Shown here one piece after another: positions 28,285 to 38,668 of a stretch of 64,000 nucleotides of DNA. The stretch spans positions 1,628,280 to 1,692,279 of the forward strand of contig CAWKBX010000009.1 in the NCBI GenBank assembly GCA_963847945.1, read 5' to 3'. The stretch comes from JANMJD01 sp963847945. Its GTDB lineage: Bacteria; Actinomycetota; Acidimicrobiia; Acidimicrobiales; Ilumatobacteraceae. The position numbers were made by a program, and so were the translations under genes. The notes beneath the pieces are model-generated. The model was given only the letters and a program-made list of their open reading frames with translations. It had not been told where the DNA came from and ran no database searches. Each line of letters begins with the position of its first letter. The first letter of the stretch is position 1.

Positions 28285-28325
28285 ATAGGGACGTTCCTCC
28301 AGATTTTCCGATAGGGTCAGCCTAT
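28285..28325. promoter_or_regulatory. LysR-type operator between lysR and the ligase operon
   Basis: ATAGG-GTCAG-CCTAT (28311-28325) is a perfect dyad with T-N11-A geometry. A second, half-conserved copy starting ATAGG at 28285 lies 26 bases away, the spacing expected for recognition and activation subsites. The dyad is about 64 bases from the lysR start and 125 bases from the ligase ATG at 28451, so it can serve autoregulation and divergent activation. Confidence 0.65.
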
Positions 28326-28450
28326 ACCTAATCGAGGACATTCTCAAGCATGTCCTGGCCCGCTTGCGCCGGCACTTTGCAAGAGCGATTGATCCTGACC
28401 ATGCCGGAAGGCAGGGCGGCATGCACATCGTTGGATGAAAGCGGAACAGG

Positions 28451-30394
28451 ATGTTGGCGGCAACAGACGCTACCGTATGGCGGCCTAGCGAGGCACAGGT
28501 CGACAGCGCGCTTGTCACCACTCTCGTTCGCGCGTTCGGCCTCGACGATTACGGCGCGCTCCACCGGTTCTCCCTTGAACGCCCCGACGACTACTGGATG
28601 CGGATGATCGACGAATTGGGGATCGTCTGGTCGCGCCGCCCCGACGCCTACGCCAGGTTCGACCGCGGCCCCGAGTTCCCGGACTGGTTTCCCGGCGGCG
28701 AGCTCAACTGGACCGATACCGTGTTCTCCCGGGGCCACGATGACGTGGCCGGGGCAGTTCGCGCGATTGTCGCGGAACGCGAGGACGGTGACGTCCGGTC
28801 GCTAACCTATCGCGAGTTGGCAGAGCTCGTGGGGCGTTTCGCCGCCGGTCTGCGCGGCCTGGGCGTCGGCCGCGGCGACCGGGTTGGCCTCATCATGGAA
28901 AGCGGAATCGAGGCCACGGCCTCGCTGCTCGCGATCGCCCGGGTCGGGGCAATCGTGGTGCCATTATTCAGCGGGTTCGGCGCGGATGCGGTCGTATCGC
29001 GGCTGCTGCCGAGCGAGGTCGGCCTGCTGATCGCCTCGACCGGCTTCGAACGGCGCGGTCGCCGGGTGAATTTGGTCGGTGCCGTGTCCGAGGCGGCCGG
29101 CAGGCTACCGGGTTGCAACGGGTAGTCTGGAAAACAGGCGCAGGCGAGTATGTGCCGGACGGCGGCGTGGACTGGAACGACCTTGCGCGGGAGCTGGACG
29201 ACGGACGACCGGCGGAGCGCATGTCGCCGTCCGACCCGTTCATGATCATCTACACCTCTGGCACGACCGGCAAGCCGAAGGGCGCGGTCCACACCCATGG
29301 CGGATTTCCACTGAAGATTGCGCACGATTCGCTGGTCCATTTCAACGTCGGTCCGGGCGACGTCTATTCATGGCCTTCGGACATGGGCTGGATCGCGGGC
29401 ACCTTGGTGCTCTCGTCCGCGCTGCTCAGGGGCGCGACCCTGGTCTGTTACGACGGCGCGCCGGACTATCCGGACTGGTCGCGGATGAGCCGGGTGATCG
29501 AGCGGCATGGCATCACCCACTACGGTTCCGCGCCGACCCTGATCCGCGGCCTCGCCGCCCATGAGGACCTCGCACTGGCCGGCAGCCGCTCGTCGCTGAA
29601 GCTGTTGATCACCGCTGGCGAGGGGATCGATCCCGATCACTTCTTGTGGTTCCAGGACAGGTTCGGCGGTGGCTTCCCCGTGATCAATTACACCGGCGGC
29701 ACCGAGGTGTCCGGCGCCTTGCTCTCGAGCGTGGTCACCATGCCGATCAGGCCTGCCGGCTTTAACACCGGTTCGCCCGGCGTCGATGCTATCGTGATCG
29801 GGGCGGACGGCCGACCGGTCATCGGCGAAATTGGCGAGCTTTCGGTGCGCAGTCCGTTCGTCGGAATGACCCGGTCGTTCTGGCAGGACGACGAACGTTA
29901 CCTCGAAAGCTACTGGCGCACGGTCTCTGGCCTGTGGGTCCACGGCGATCTCGCGATCGAGGAGCCCGACGGATCATTTTTCATGCTCGGCCGCTCCGAC
30001 GATACGCTGAAGGTCGCAGGCAAGCGGCTGGGACCGGCGGAAGTCGAGGAGATAGTCGTGGAACTCGCCGAGGTTAGCGAGGCCGCCGCGATCGGGATTC
30101 CCGATGCCGTCAAAGGCGAACGGTTGATTGTCTTCGTCGTCTGCATGCCCGGATGGTCGGGGGACACAGCAGGACCTCGCAGAGACCGTGGCGGCGCATG
30201 TTGCCGACCGGCTGGGCAAGCCGTTCAGGCCGAGCAGTGTCCATCTGGTAGGCCACTTGCCGAAGACCCGCAGCTCGAAGATCATGCGGCGCGTGGTAAG
30301 GAGGATCTGGACCGGCGAGGACCTTGGCGACCTGTCGGCTCTCAACAACCCGGCGGCAATCGACGAACTCCGCGCCGTCCTGGCAAGCGCATGA
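28451..30394 (+). CDS. Acetyl-CoA-synthetase-like acyl-CoA ligase (two frameshifts)
   Basis: About 647 residues, the length of the AcsA/propionyl-CoA synthetase branch. The N-terminal cap has RFSLERPDDYWMRMIDELG. Motif A3 is IIYTSGTTGKPKGAVHTHGG (about 29248-29307). Further motifs are SDMGWIAGTLVL, NYTGGTEVSG, HGDLAIEEPDGSFFMLGRSD and KVAGKRLGPAEVEE. The acyl-adenylate lysine lies in KTRSSKIMRRVVR near the C-terminus. Shifts occur near 29110 and 30150. It activates a carboxylic acid released upstream. It is first in an operon with enoyl-CoA hydratase, MmgE/PrpD and MFS genes, divergent from lysR. Confidence 0.82.
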
Positions 30395-30418
30395 CGAATC
30401 CGCCTTCAGGAGAGTAAA

Positions 30419-31234
30419 GTGACTGACCGCTACGCCGGCTACACCGCCTTCGACATCGACTGGCCCTCGGACGGGGTCCTGCGGCTGACATTCAACCGCC
30501 CGGAAAAACTGAACACCCTCGATATCGAGGGGCACCGCCAGATCGCGGACATCTGGCGGGATGTCAGCAGCGATCCGGCGGTGCGCGCGGTCATCCTGTG
30601 CGGTGCAGGACGGGCATTCTCCGCCGGCGGGGATTTTGCCCTCGTCGAGGAACTCACGCAGACCTATGCGGCGAAGGTGCGGGTGTGGCAGGAGTGCCGC
30701 GACCTCGTGTTCAACATCCTCGATTGCACCAAGCCGATCGTCTCGGCGATGCAGGGTGCGGCTGTTGGCGCCGGGCTGGTCGCGGGGCTGCTGGCCGACA
30801 TCTCGATTGCCGGCAAGAGCGCGAAACTGGCCGACGGGCATACCCGCCTCGGGGTCGCTGCCGGCGATCATGCGGTGATCCTCTGGCCGCTGCTGTGCAG
30901 CATGGCCAAGGCCAAGTACCATCTGCTCCTGTGCGAGCCGGTCGGGGGCGAGGAAGCCGAACGCATCGGCCTGGTGTCGCTCTGCGTTCCGGACGAGGAG
31001 CTTGCGGACAAGGCGGTGGAGATCGCCACGAAGCTGGCCGCGGGCGCACCCACCGCAATCCGCTTTACCAAACATGCCCTCAACAACTGGATGCGCACGG
31101 CGGGTCCCGCCTTCGACACCTCGCTGGCCCTGGAGATGATGGGGTTCGGAAGCCCCGAAGCGCGCGAGGGCCTCGCCTCGTTTCGCGATAAACGACCGCC
31201 GGATTTTGCGGAACTCCGGGAATCCGGCCGGTAA
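30419..31234 (+). CDS. Enoyl-CoA hydratase/isomerase family protein
   Basis: 271 residues, starting at GTG 30419 eight bases after GGAGAG. Crotonase-fold signatures are LRLTFNRPEKLNTLD, the oxyanion hole GAGRAFSAGGDF (about residues 61-72), and KPIVSAMQGAAVGAGLVAGL (about 101-120). The positions that hold the catalytic Glu pair in hydratases read GHTRLGVAAGDHAV, so the second acidic residue is Asp or absent; isomerase or hydrolase activity on the CoA thioester is possible. It lies between the ligase and MmgE/PrpD genes, so its substrate is probably the CoA ester made by the ligase. Confidence 0.87.
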   Translation: MTDRYAGYTAFDIDWPSDGVLRLTFNRPEKLNTLDIEGHRQIADIWRDVSSDPAVRAVILCGAGRAFSAGGDFALVEELTQTYAAKVRVWQECRDLVFNILDCTKPIVSAMQGAAVGAGLVAGLLADISIAGKSAKLADGHTRLGVAAGDHAVILWPLLCSMAKAKYHLLLCEPVGGEEAERIGLVSLCVPDEELADKAVEIATKLAAGAPTAIRFTKHALNNWMRTAGPAFDTSLALEMMGFGSPEAREGLASFRDKRPPDFAELRESGR

Positions 31235-31246
31235 CAGGAGAGCAAC

Positions 31247-32637
31247 GTGTTGCCAGTCGGAGTGCCACCCCTGGAACGCGCGCTGGTCCGCTTCATCCGG
31301 GCCCTTCGTTACGATGACCTCCCGGCCGAGGCGATCGCGGCCGTCAGCACTTTGATGCGCGACCAGATCGCCTTGCAGATCGGCGGCTCACAGCTCCCCT
31401 GGTCGAAGCAGATCCTCGATTTCGCAAGATTGAGAGCGCTTCCCGGCAGCAGCGTGGTCGCCGGCAGCGCAGTCCGAATGAGCGCGATCGACGCCGCGTT
31501 CGTTAATGCGGCCTATGGCCACGGCTTCGAATACGACGACGCCCACCGTGAAAGCGCCAGCCATCCGGGTTCGTGCGTGGTCTCGGCGGCCATGGCTATC
31601 GGTCAGGAACTCGATGCATCGATGGAGCAGGTCATCGTCGCGCTCATTGCCGGCTACGAGGCCTATACGCGGATCGGCAACCTCGCCGCTCCCGAACTGC
31701 TCAAGATGGGCTTCCAGCCGCACTGCGTGCTTTCGGTGTTCGGTGCCGCCGCGGTCGCCGCCAAGCTGCGGGGTTTCGACGAGGAGCAGACGCTCCATGC
31801 CCTCGCCATCTCGCTCAGCCATGCCTCGGGAACGCTGGAATACACATCGACGGGCGGCTCGATCAAGCGCATCCATGCCGGCATCGGGACGCGGGGCGGC
31901 ATGGTCTCGGCAGACATGGCGGCGGCCGGAATTACCGGTCCGCTCGCTTTCCTGACCGGTAACAAGGGCTTCTACCGGACGTTGACGCGCCTCACCCTTG
32001 CCGGCGGAGCCGAGGCGGCTTTCGCGCCGGAGCGGCAGTTCGAGATCGAGAAATCTGGCTCAAGCCCTACTGCTGCTGCGGCTGCATCCACGCCTACGTC
32101 GATGCGGTGCGCCCGCTCGCCGCGCGGCTCGGTGACATCAAGGCGATTACCGCGCGTATCCAGCCAAGCGCCAACGTTGTCGTCGGCACGGCTAACCAGC
32201 ATGCCTATGCGCCGCAAAACATCGTGCAGCTCCAATACAGTGCGCCGGTGCAGATGGCCATGGCGCTGCACGGGATCGGCAACGGCTATGCGGCGCATGC
32301 CGGTTATCTCGAGGGAAGTGTCGATATATCGGCGGCGATCGAAACCGCGCAGACGATCGCATTGGTCATAGAGCCCGTGCTCGATGCCCGCTTTCCGGGC
32401 AAGTTCGTTGCCGACCTCACTGTGCATTGGGCAGATGGCAGAACCGATGAGCTCTTCGTCGAAGACCCGATCGGTACGGCGGAAAATCCCATGCCCCGAG
32501 CCGACCAGGATCGGAAATTCGCAGAATTGGCCCTGGATGTGTTGGGCGGAGACCGATCAAAAAGGCTTTCCGAGGCGCTTTACGACCTCGACCCACGGAT
32601 GCCTGCACGCGAACTCGCTGCGCTCTACGCCGCTTAA
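31247..32637 (+). CDS. MmgE/PrpD-family protein (one frameshift)
   Basis: About 463 residues. The family (2-methylcitrate dehydratase, cis-aconitate decarboxylase and relatives) dehydrates or decarboxylates tricarboxylic acids without an iron-sulfur cluster. Seen are FVNAAYGHGFEYDDAHRESA with the conserved His-Asp pair, HPGSCVVSAAMAIGQ, SHASGTLEYTSTGGSIKRIH, and after a shift near 32055 LKPYCCCGCIHAYVDAVRPL, the conserved K-x-YPCC-like segment. The start used is TTG 31247 after AGGAG. It is third in the lysR-divergent operon. A distinct paralogue lies at 46893-48351. Confidence 0.83.
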
Positions 32638-32677
32638 CCGGCAAGAAGGGGGGGTCCCCAGTCACCCTCACACCGCT

Positions 32678-32692
32678 ATCGGGTTTGCCTAT
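32678..32692. promoter_or_regulatory. LysR-type dyad upstream of MFS gene
   Basis: ATCGG-GTTTG-CCTAT differs by one base from the perfect dyads at 28311 and 35515. It lies in the 149-base gap between the MmgE/PrpD stop and the MFS start at 32787, which may therefore have its own LysR-responsive promoter. Confidence 0.45.
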
Positions 32693-32786
32693 GCTCCGTT
32701 TCAATTGTGCTGGGGTCCGAACTCGCTAACCATCGCCGATGCCAGGCACACGGGCGCAAGCGCGCAGGTCGCGGCCGGAGGATTGG

Positions 32787-34130
32787 ATGATGGAACCTGG
32801 CTCATCGGCGGAAAGGATTCCTGCCGGATCGCTGGAAGCCGCTGGCAAGCGGGGGGCCGCCAAGGCATTTCGGCGCCTCACGTGGTTTCTGGTGGTTTGC
32901 TACGTTGTGGCATACCTTGACCGCATCAACATCGGCTTTGCCAACTTGACCATGGCCAAGGATCTCGGCCTGACGATGACGATGTTCGGGATCGCCAATT
33001 CGGTTTTCTACCTTACCTATGCAACGTTCGAGATTCCCAGCAACCTCATGCTGGCGAAGTTAGGTGCCCGGGTCTGGATCCCGCGGATCATGATCACCTG
33101 GGGCATCGCGTCGTGCCTGACCATGTTCGCGGTTGACCAGTACAGTCTGTATTTCCTGCGCATGCTGGTCGGTGCGGCTGAAGCGGGCCTGTTGCCGGGG
33201 GTAATCCTCTACCTCAGCTACTGGTTTGGCGCGCGCGACCGTGCGCGCGCCAATGCCTTCTTTGTGGTTGGCATGCCGATGGCCTTGTTGATCGGAGCCC
33301 CGGTCTCCGGCCTCATTCTGCAAATGAACGGGGTCTTGGGCCTGCACGGCTGGCAGTGGCTGTTCCTGCTCGAGGGCATCCCCTCGATAATAATCGGGGT
33401 GATCGCCTACTTCTATCTGGTCGATGGCCCAGCCAAGGCCAAGTGGCTGACCGACGAGGAAAAGCAGGGCATGAAAGCGGCACTCGACGCCGAGGAACCG
33501 CCCGTGCTGGACGCCGCGCCGTTCCGCTGGCGTAATCTGGCCGAACCCACGGTGCTGTTGCTGGCAGCCGCCTATTTCTGCGCGATCGCCAACGCCAATA
33601 CGGTCGGCACCTGGACTCCTCTGGTGGTGAAGGAACTGCTTGGGAATACCGATGACGTGCTCAAAATCGGCTTGGTCAGCGCTTTCGTACCGCTGTTCAC
33701 GATCGTCGCGGTGCCGCTGTGGAGCTGGAGTTCCGATCGCTACAACGAGCGCACATTCCACCTCCTGTCAGCGCTGGGAATTGCGGCGACCGGCTGGGTA
33801 ACCATGGCAATTGCGACCAGTCCGGTTGCTCAACTGACCGGACTGATCCTGGCCTCGATCGGCGGGTTCTCGTTCGTCGGCGTGTTCTGGGCGTTGGCCG
33901 TGCCGTTGCTGCCCCCGGTTAACCGGCCCGCGGCGATTGCCCTGATCAGCATGTCGGGAGTGCTGGTCTCGATCGTCGGTCCGAGCGTGATCGGGATATT
34001 GCGTGACCAGACCGACAGCTTCGAGGCAGGATTCTGGTACGTCGCGGTCCTCAACTTTATCGGCATGATCCTGCTGAGCCTGGCCATCCGGACGGCCAGC
34101 AGCAGCGGTGCTTCGGTGCGGCCCCGCTGA
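32787..34130 (+). CDS. MFS transporter, anion:cation symporter (ACS) type
   Basis: 447 residues. The start is ATG 32787, five bases after GGAGG at 32777; an upstream ATG at 32739 lacks such a site. ACS-type features are the first helix with WFLVVCYVVAYLDRINIGFA, GIANSVFYLTYATFEIPSNL and the loop LMLAKLGARVWIPRIMI, then LRMLVGAAEAGLLPGVILYL. About 12 helices. This family brings in organic anions such as phthalate, tartrate, glucarate and other carboxylates by proton symport. It is the last gene in the lysR-divergent group and probably imports a carboxylate used by the ligase. Confidence 0.88.
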   Translation: MMEPGSSAERIPAGSLEAAGKRGAAKAFRRLTWFLVVCYVVAYLDRINIGFANLTMAKDLGLTMTMFGIANSVFYLTYATFEIPSNLMLAKLGARVWIPRIMITWGIASCLTMFAVDQYSLYFLRMLVGAAEAGLLPGVILYLSYWFGARDRARANAFFVVGMPMALLIGAPVSGLILQMNGVLGLHGWQWLFLLEGIPSIIIGVIAYFYLVDGPAKAKWLTDEEKQGMKAALDAEEPPVLDAAPFRWRNLAEPTVLLLAAAYFCAIANANTVGTWTPLVVKELLGNTDDVLKIGLVSAFVPLFTIVAVPLWSWSSDRYNERTFHLLSALGIAATGWVTMAIATSPVAQLTGLILASIGGFSFVGVFWALAVPLLPPVNRPAAIALISMSGVLVSIVGPSVIGILRDQTDSFEAGFWYVAVLNFIGMILLSLAIRTASSSGASVRPR

Positions 34131-34152
34131 CGCTTCAGCCGATGGCCCACAG

Positions 34153-35394
34153 TCAGACCACGCGGCGCTGGCGCAGCCCCGCGATGTCATCCACGCTCAG
34201 CCCAAGCAATCCGCCCAGGATTTCGTCGCTCGAGGCACCGAGCTCCTCGGCCGGCTTGTCGAAGCCGACGCGTGCGTCGGAAAAGCTGATCGGCAGGCCC
34301 ATTCCGGCGGCACCGACCTTGCCCAGGCGTGGATGTTCGAGCTCGACGACAGCTCCGCGATCCCGGAGTTGCGAGTCGGCCAGGACTTCCAGAGCGGTGC
34401 GGACCGGGCCGCAGGGAACCTGGCGCTGCATCAGCGCGGCGACAACTTCCGCAGTGCTGTGCCGGCGGGTCCATTGCTCGATCATCGCGTTGAGTTCGCC
34501 GGCACAGTTCATCCGCGGGCCCCGCGTTGCGAACCGGGGGTCGTCGAGCAGCTCGGGGCGGCCGATGGCATCGAGCAGCCCGCGCATCCATTCCCGACTG
34601 AACGCGACGATCGCAACATGCCCATCGGTGGTCTGGTAGATCCCGAACGGGACCAGACGATCGAGGAAATTTCCCGAACGGGTCGGATAGCCCGCGGCGT
34701 TGAAGGCATCGAAATGCTCTTCGGCGACGAGCGACGCGAGACAATCGAGCATCGAAACCTCGACCAGTTGCCCCTTCCCGGTCCGGCCACGCTGAATCAG
34801 CGCCGCGAGTAGCCCGTTGCACGCGTAGAGCGGCGCGAGCAGGTCGGCGATGGGCAGGCCGATCCGCGTCGGCGGCCCGTCGGGAAATCCGGTGACGTCC
34901 ATGATCCCCGACAGCGCCTGGACGATCACGTCCATGCCCTTGGTTCCGGGATAGATGCTCGGGTCTCCGAACGCCTTGATCGATACATAGACGATCGCGG
35001 GATTGACTGTCGCGATATCGGGATAGGCGACGCCAAGGCGTTGCGTGGCACCCTCGCTCATGTTCTCGATCACGACATCCGAATGCCGGGCAAGGTCGAG
35101 TAGCAGGCCCCGGCCCTCCGCCGACTTGAGATCCAGGGTCACGCTTTTCTTGTTGCGGGCGCGGTTAAGGATCGTCAGCGAAATGTCGCCCGCTTCGAGC
35201 GTGCCGAAGTGCAGGCCTTGCTCGCCGACATAGGGCGGATTGGTGCGGGCGATGTCGCCACCGGACGGGGATTCGATGCGGATGACCTCGGCGCCCATCC
35301 CCGCCAGCAACAACGACGCATAGGGGCCCGCCAGCGCCACGGTGAGATCGAGCACACGAATGCCATCGAGCGGTCGCGGCATGGTCATCGTCAT
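34153..35394 (-). CDS. CaiB/BaiF-family CoA-transferase
   Basis: 413 residues from ATG 35394 (an MTMTM start after GGGGGA); the longer frame upstream is not conserved in type. Family III features are PLDGIRVLDLTVALAGPYAS, LADMGAEVIRIE-like LAGMGAEVIRIESPSGGD, LDLKSAEG, and the catalytic Asp in GTKGMDVIVQALSG (about residue 170). The second domain has GLPIADLLAPLYACNGLLAA and ends LGASSDEILGGLLGLSVDD. Such enzymes move CoA between acids without ATP. It is divergent from a complete beta-oxidation operon, sharing a promoter region with a perfect LysR-type dyad. Confidence 0.9.
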   Translation of the reverse strand: MTMTMPRPLDGIRVLDLTVALAGPYASLLLAGMGAEVIRIESPSGGDIARTNPPYVGEQGLHFGTLEAGDISLTILNRARNKKSVTLDLKSAEGRGLLLDLARHSDVVIENMSEGATQRLGVAYPDIATVNPAIVYVSIKAFGDPSIYPGTKGMDVIVQALSGIMDVTGFPDGPPTRIGLPIADLLAPLYACNGLLAALIQRGRTGKGQLVEVSMLDCLASLVAEEHFDAFNAAGYPTRSGNFLDRLVPFGIYQTTDGHVAIVAFSREWMRGLLDAIGRPELLDDPRFATRGPRMNCAGELNAMIEQWTRRHSTAEVVAALMQRQVPCGPVRTALEVLADSQLRDRGAVVELEHPRLGKVGAAGMGLPISFSDARVGFDKPAEELGASSDEILGGLLGLSVDDIAGLRQRRVV

Positions 35395-35514
35395 TCCCCC
35401 GGCTACTTCGCAAAGCCCCAGGGCTGACGACACGTCGCGCCTTCGTTGCCTGCGGCCTGATCTTTTACGCATTATGGTTCCAAAACCTGCCTGCCAACGG
35501 GACCGCCAACCTGC

Positions 35515-35529
35515 ATAGGTATTGCCTAT
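35515..35529. promoter_or_regulatory. LysR-type operator between caiB-like gene and beta-oxidation operon
   Basis: ATAGG-TATTG-CCTAT is a perfect dyad with T-N11-A geometry, extended by C and G to six-base arms. It lies 121 bases from the minus-strand CoA-transferase start and 121 bases from the plus-strand MaoC start at 35650. The equal distance fits control of both divergent units. The same ten conserved bases occur beside lysR at 28311. Confidence 0.65.
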
Positions 35530-35649
35530 GTTCCACCGAGGATGGTCGCGCTCGCCCCTTCCCCTCGTCGCCGCATGGTGCGACTACCCCTTCGGCGAAT
35601 GGGTGTCCATGCAACCCCGGAATGTCCATTGACCGAGACCAGCCGACCC

Positions 35650-36544
35650 ATGCCGATCGACGCCGAACGACTGCTGCGCTTTCCGATTCCGGTGATCCGC
35701 GAGCGGCTTACCCCGCGCGACGCAGCGTTCTATGCGCTTTCGGTGGGCCTGGGACGCGACCCGCTGGACTGTGCGGAGCGTCGCTTCGTCGATCCCCTTG
35801 CGGGCCCGGTTGCAGTGCCGTCGCAAGTGCTGGTGATGGCGCATCCCGGTTTCTGGCTGGGTGACCCGGACTCCGGTGTCGATCCGCTGGCAGTGCTTCA
35901 CGGCGGCCAGGCGTTTTCGCTGTTCGCCCCTATCCCGGTCGAGGGGGACGTCGAAAGCCGCACCCTGATCACCTCGCTGGTCGATAAGGGCACCGGGGCC
36001 GCGGCGCTGATCTGCACCACCACCGAGTTGACCGATGAAGCCGGACAATGCTTTGCGCGGCTCGATCGGACGACCTTCGTTCGCGGCGGCGGCGGTTTCT
36101 GCGGCGATCGCGGGTCGCAAAGTGCAACGGGTCCCAAGCCGCAGGGCGAACCCGCGACGATCGTCGATCTGCCGACCGCCCCGGGGCAAGCACTGCTTTA
36201 CCGCCTGAACGGCGATCTCAATCCGCTGCACAGCGACCCCGCCGTCGCCGCCCGGTCCGGCTTTGCCCGCCCGATCCTGCACGGGTTGTGCACGATGGGA
36301 AGTCATCGTCCATGCCCTGCTTCGCGGGGTGCTTGGCTGCCAGCCCGAGCGGCTCGGCGCGATGAGCCTGCGTTTCGCCGGTCCGGTCTATCCGGGCGAA
36401 ACCATCCGCACGGAGATCTGGACGGACGGCACGTTCCGCGCAAACGTGGTCGAACGTAGCGCAATCGTCGCCGATCGAGGCACTTTCACTATGGCTGCGG
36501 CACTGCCAGAGCCGCAGCATGCGCTGCAACCGCTTCAGGCCTGA
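35650..36544 (+). CDS. MaoC-type enoyl-CoA hydratase 2 (one frameshift)
   Basis: About 298 residues with two hot-dog repeats, the layout of peroxisomal hydratase 2 and of cholestenoyl-CoA hydratases. The N-terminal repeat starts ITPRDAAFYALSVGLG-like LTPRDAAFYALSVGLG. The C-terminal repeat has YRLNGDLNPLHSDPAVAARS with the hydratase 2 Asp/His pair, then GFARPILHGLCTMG. The frame breaks near 36300, after which VIVHALLRG and LRFAGPVYPGETIRTEIW continue. It adds water to 2-enoyl-CoA, giving the R-3-hydroxyacyl-CoA. It is first in an operon with SDR, acyl-CoA dehydrogenase and thiolase genes. Confidence 0.85.
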
Positions 36545-36554
36545 GGGGAAATCG

Positions 36555-37464
36555 ATGCTGCTCGAGGGAAAAACGGCTCTGGTGACTGGCGCAGGCGGCG
36601 GCATCGGCCGCGCCATCGCCGTCGCTATGGCGCAGGCCGGTGCAGCGGTCGTGATCAACGATGTTGGCGTGTCGCTGTCCGGCGAAGGCGGCTCGGCCAG
36701 CCCGGCGGAGGAAACCCGGGCGGCGATCGAAGCCGAAGGCGGCCGGGCGGTCGTCGATACCCATTCGGTTTCCGAGTGGGATTCGGCAAAGGCAATCGTC
36801 GGAACCGCCATCGCGGCATTCGGCCGGCTCGACATCGTGGTCAACAACGCCGGCATTCTGCGCGACGCAATCTTCCACAAGATGACCCCGGAACAGTGGC
36901 TCGCGGTGGTCGGCGTCCACCTCAACGGCTCGTTCTTCGTCAGCCGCGCCGGCGGCGGAGGTCTTCAAGGAGCAGCAGGGCGGTGCTTTCGTGCACATGA
37001 CCAGCACGTCGGGCCTCATCGGCAACGTCGGGCAGGCGAACTACGCCGCCGCGAAGATGGGGGTCGTCGGCCTATCGAAATCGATCGCGCTTGACATGCA
37101 GCGCTTCCATGTCCGCTCCAACTGCATCGCTCCGTTCGCCTGGGGCCGGATGACCGACAACATTCCGGTCGATACCCCCGACCAGGTCGCCCGCGTCGAA
37201 AAGCTCAAGCAGATGACCCCGGACAAGAATGCTCCGCTGGCGGTCTATCTCGCGTCGGATGCCGCGAGCGGGGTCAACGGGCAGGTGTTCACCGCCCGCA
37301 ATAACGAAATCCTGCTGATGGGGCAAAGCCGCCCGCTGCGGTCGGTGCAGCGCAACAGCGGCTGGACGCCGGAGTCTGTCCGCGACGTCGCCATCCCTTC
37401 GCTGCGACCCGGCTTCTATCCGCTGGACCGGAGCCAGGACGTCTTCACCTGGGACCCGGCCTGA
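36555..37464 (+). CDS. SDR-family 3-hydroxyacyl-CoA dehydrogenase, 17-beta-HSD4 type (one frameshift)
   Basis: About 303 residues, starting at ATG 36555 after GAGGGGAAA, 11 bases after the hydratase stop. SDR features are the NAD site TGAGGGIGRAIA (residues 11-22), VINDVGVSLSGEG as in the peroxisomal multifunctional enzyme, NNAGILRD, and after a shift near 36955 the Ser of TSTSGLIGN with the catalytic YAAAK. Length and sequence match the dehydrogenase half of MFE-2 proteins. It oxidises the R-3-hydroxyacyl-CoA formed by the preceding hydratase 2; this pairing of enzymes is stereochemically consistent. Confidence 0.87.
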
Positions 37465-37488
37465 CCGCCCCCTGCTGGAACAGATCCG

Positions 37489-38668
37489 ATGAACCTGAGC
37501 CCATTCGATGCCGAAAACTTTCCGGAAATCCGCGACGGGGTCCGCCGTCTCTGCGCCGCATTTCCGGGCGAATACTGGCGCAAGCTCGATGCCGGACGTG
37601 ACTATCCGACGGAATTCGTGACTGCGCTGACCGAGGCGGGCTATCTTTCGGCGCTGATTCCCGAAGAGTATCGGCGGGATCCGGCCTCGGCCTTTCCGCC
37701 GCGGCCGCGATCCTCGAAGAAGATCCAGTCCGAAGGCTGCAACGGCGGCGCCTGCCACGCCCAGATGTACACGATGGGCACGATCCTGCGCCACGGCATC
37801 GACCGGGCAGAAGCAGCAGTACCTGCCGAAGATCGCCAGCGGCGAGCTGCGCCTGCAGGCCTTCGGCGTCACCGAGCCGACCAGCGGCACCGACACCACC
37901 GCCCTGCGCACCACCGCGCGGCGCGATGGCGACGAATACGTCGTCAACGGCCAGAAGATCTGGACCAGCCGCGCCGAGCATTCCGACCTGATGCTGCTGC
38001 TCGCCCGCACCACGCCCCGCGAGCAGGTCGCAAAGAAGACCGAAGGCCTGTCGGTCTTCATCGTCGACATGCGCGAGGCGTTGGCAAGGCGCTGACGATC
38101 CGCCCGATTCGCACAATGATGAACCATGCGACCACCGAAGTGTTCTTCGACAACATGCGAAGTCCCCGCCGCCAACCTGGTCGGCGAGGAGGGCAAGGGG
38201 TTCCGCTACATCCTCTCGGGCATGAACGCCGAGCGCATCCTGATCGCCGCCGAATGCGTCGGCGACGCGAAATGGTTCACGAGGAAGTCAGTCGGACTAT
38301 GCGAACGAGCGCGAGGTGTTCGGCCGCGCCGATCGGCGCAGAACCAGGGCATCCAGTTTCCGATCGCCCGCGCCTATGCCAACATGCGCGCGGCCGAACT
38401 GATGGTCCGCGAAGCCGCGCGCCTCTACGAAGCCGGGCGACCGACTGCGGCGCCGAGGCGAACATGGCGAAGCTGCTGGCCGCGGAGGCGTCTGGTGAGG
38501 CGGCCAACGTCTGCATCCAGACCCACGGCGGCTTCGGCTTCGCCGAGGAATACGACATCGAACGCAAGTTCCGCGAAACCCGGCTCTATCAGGTCGCGCC
38601 GATCTCGACCAATCTCATCCTCGTCCTATCTTGCCGAGCATGTCCTCGGCCTGCCGAGGAGCTATTGA
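37489..38668 (+). pseudogene. Acyl-CoA dehydrogenase, heavily frameshifted
   Basis: About 390 residues after correction. Recognisable pieces are ALTEAGYLSALIPEEY, GLGLSAAAAILEEIQSEG in another frame, HAQMYTMGTILRHG, LQAFGVTEPTSGTDTT (flavin-binding region), GQKIWTSRAEHSDLMLLLAR, VPAANLVGEEGKGFRYILSG, NQGIQFPIARAYANMRAAEL and HGGFGFAEEYDIERKFRETR. At least eight single-base changes are needed. The FAD enzyme makes the 2-enoyl-CoA that the MaoC protein hydrates. The stop TGA 38666-38668 overlaps the thiolase ATG, so the operon is intact in layout and the defects are probably sequence errors. Confidence 0.72.
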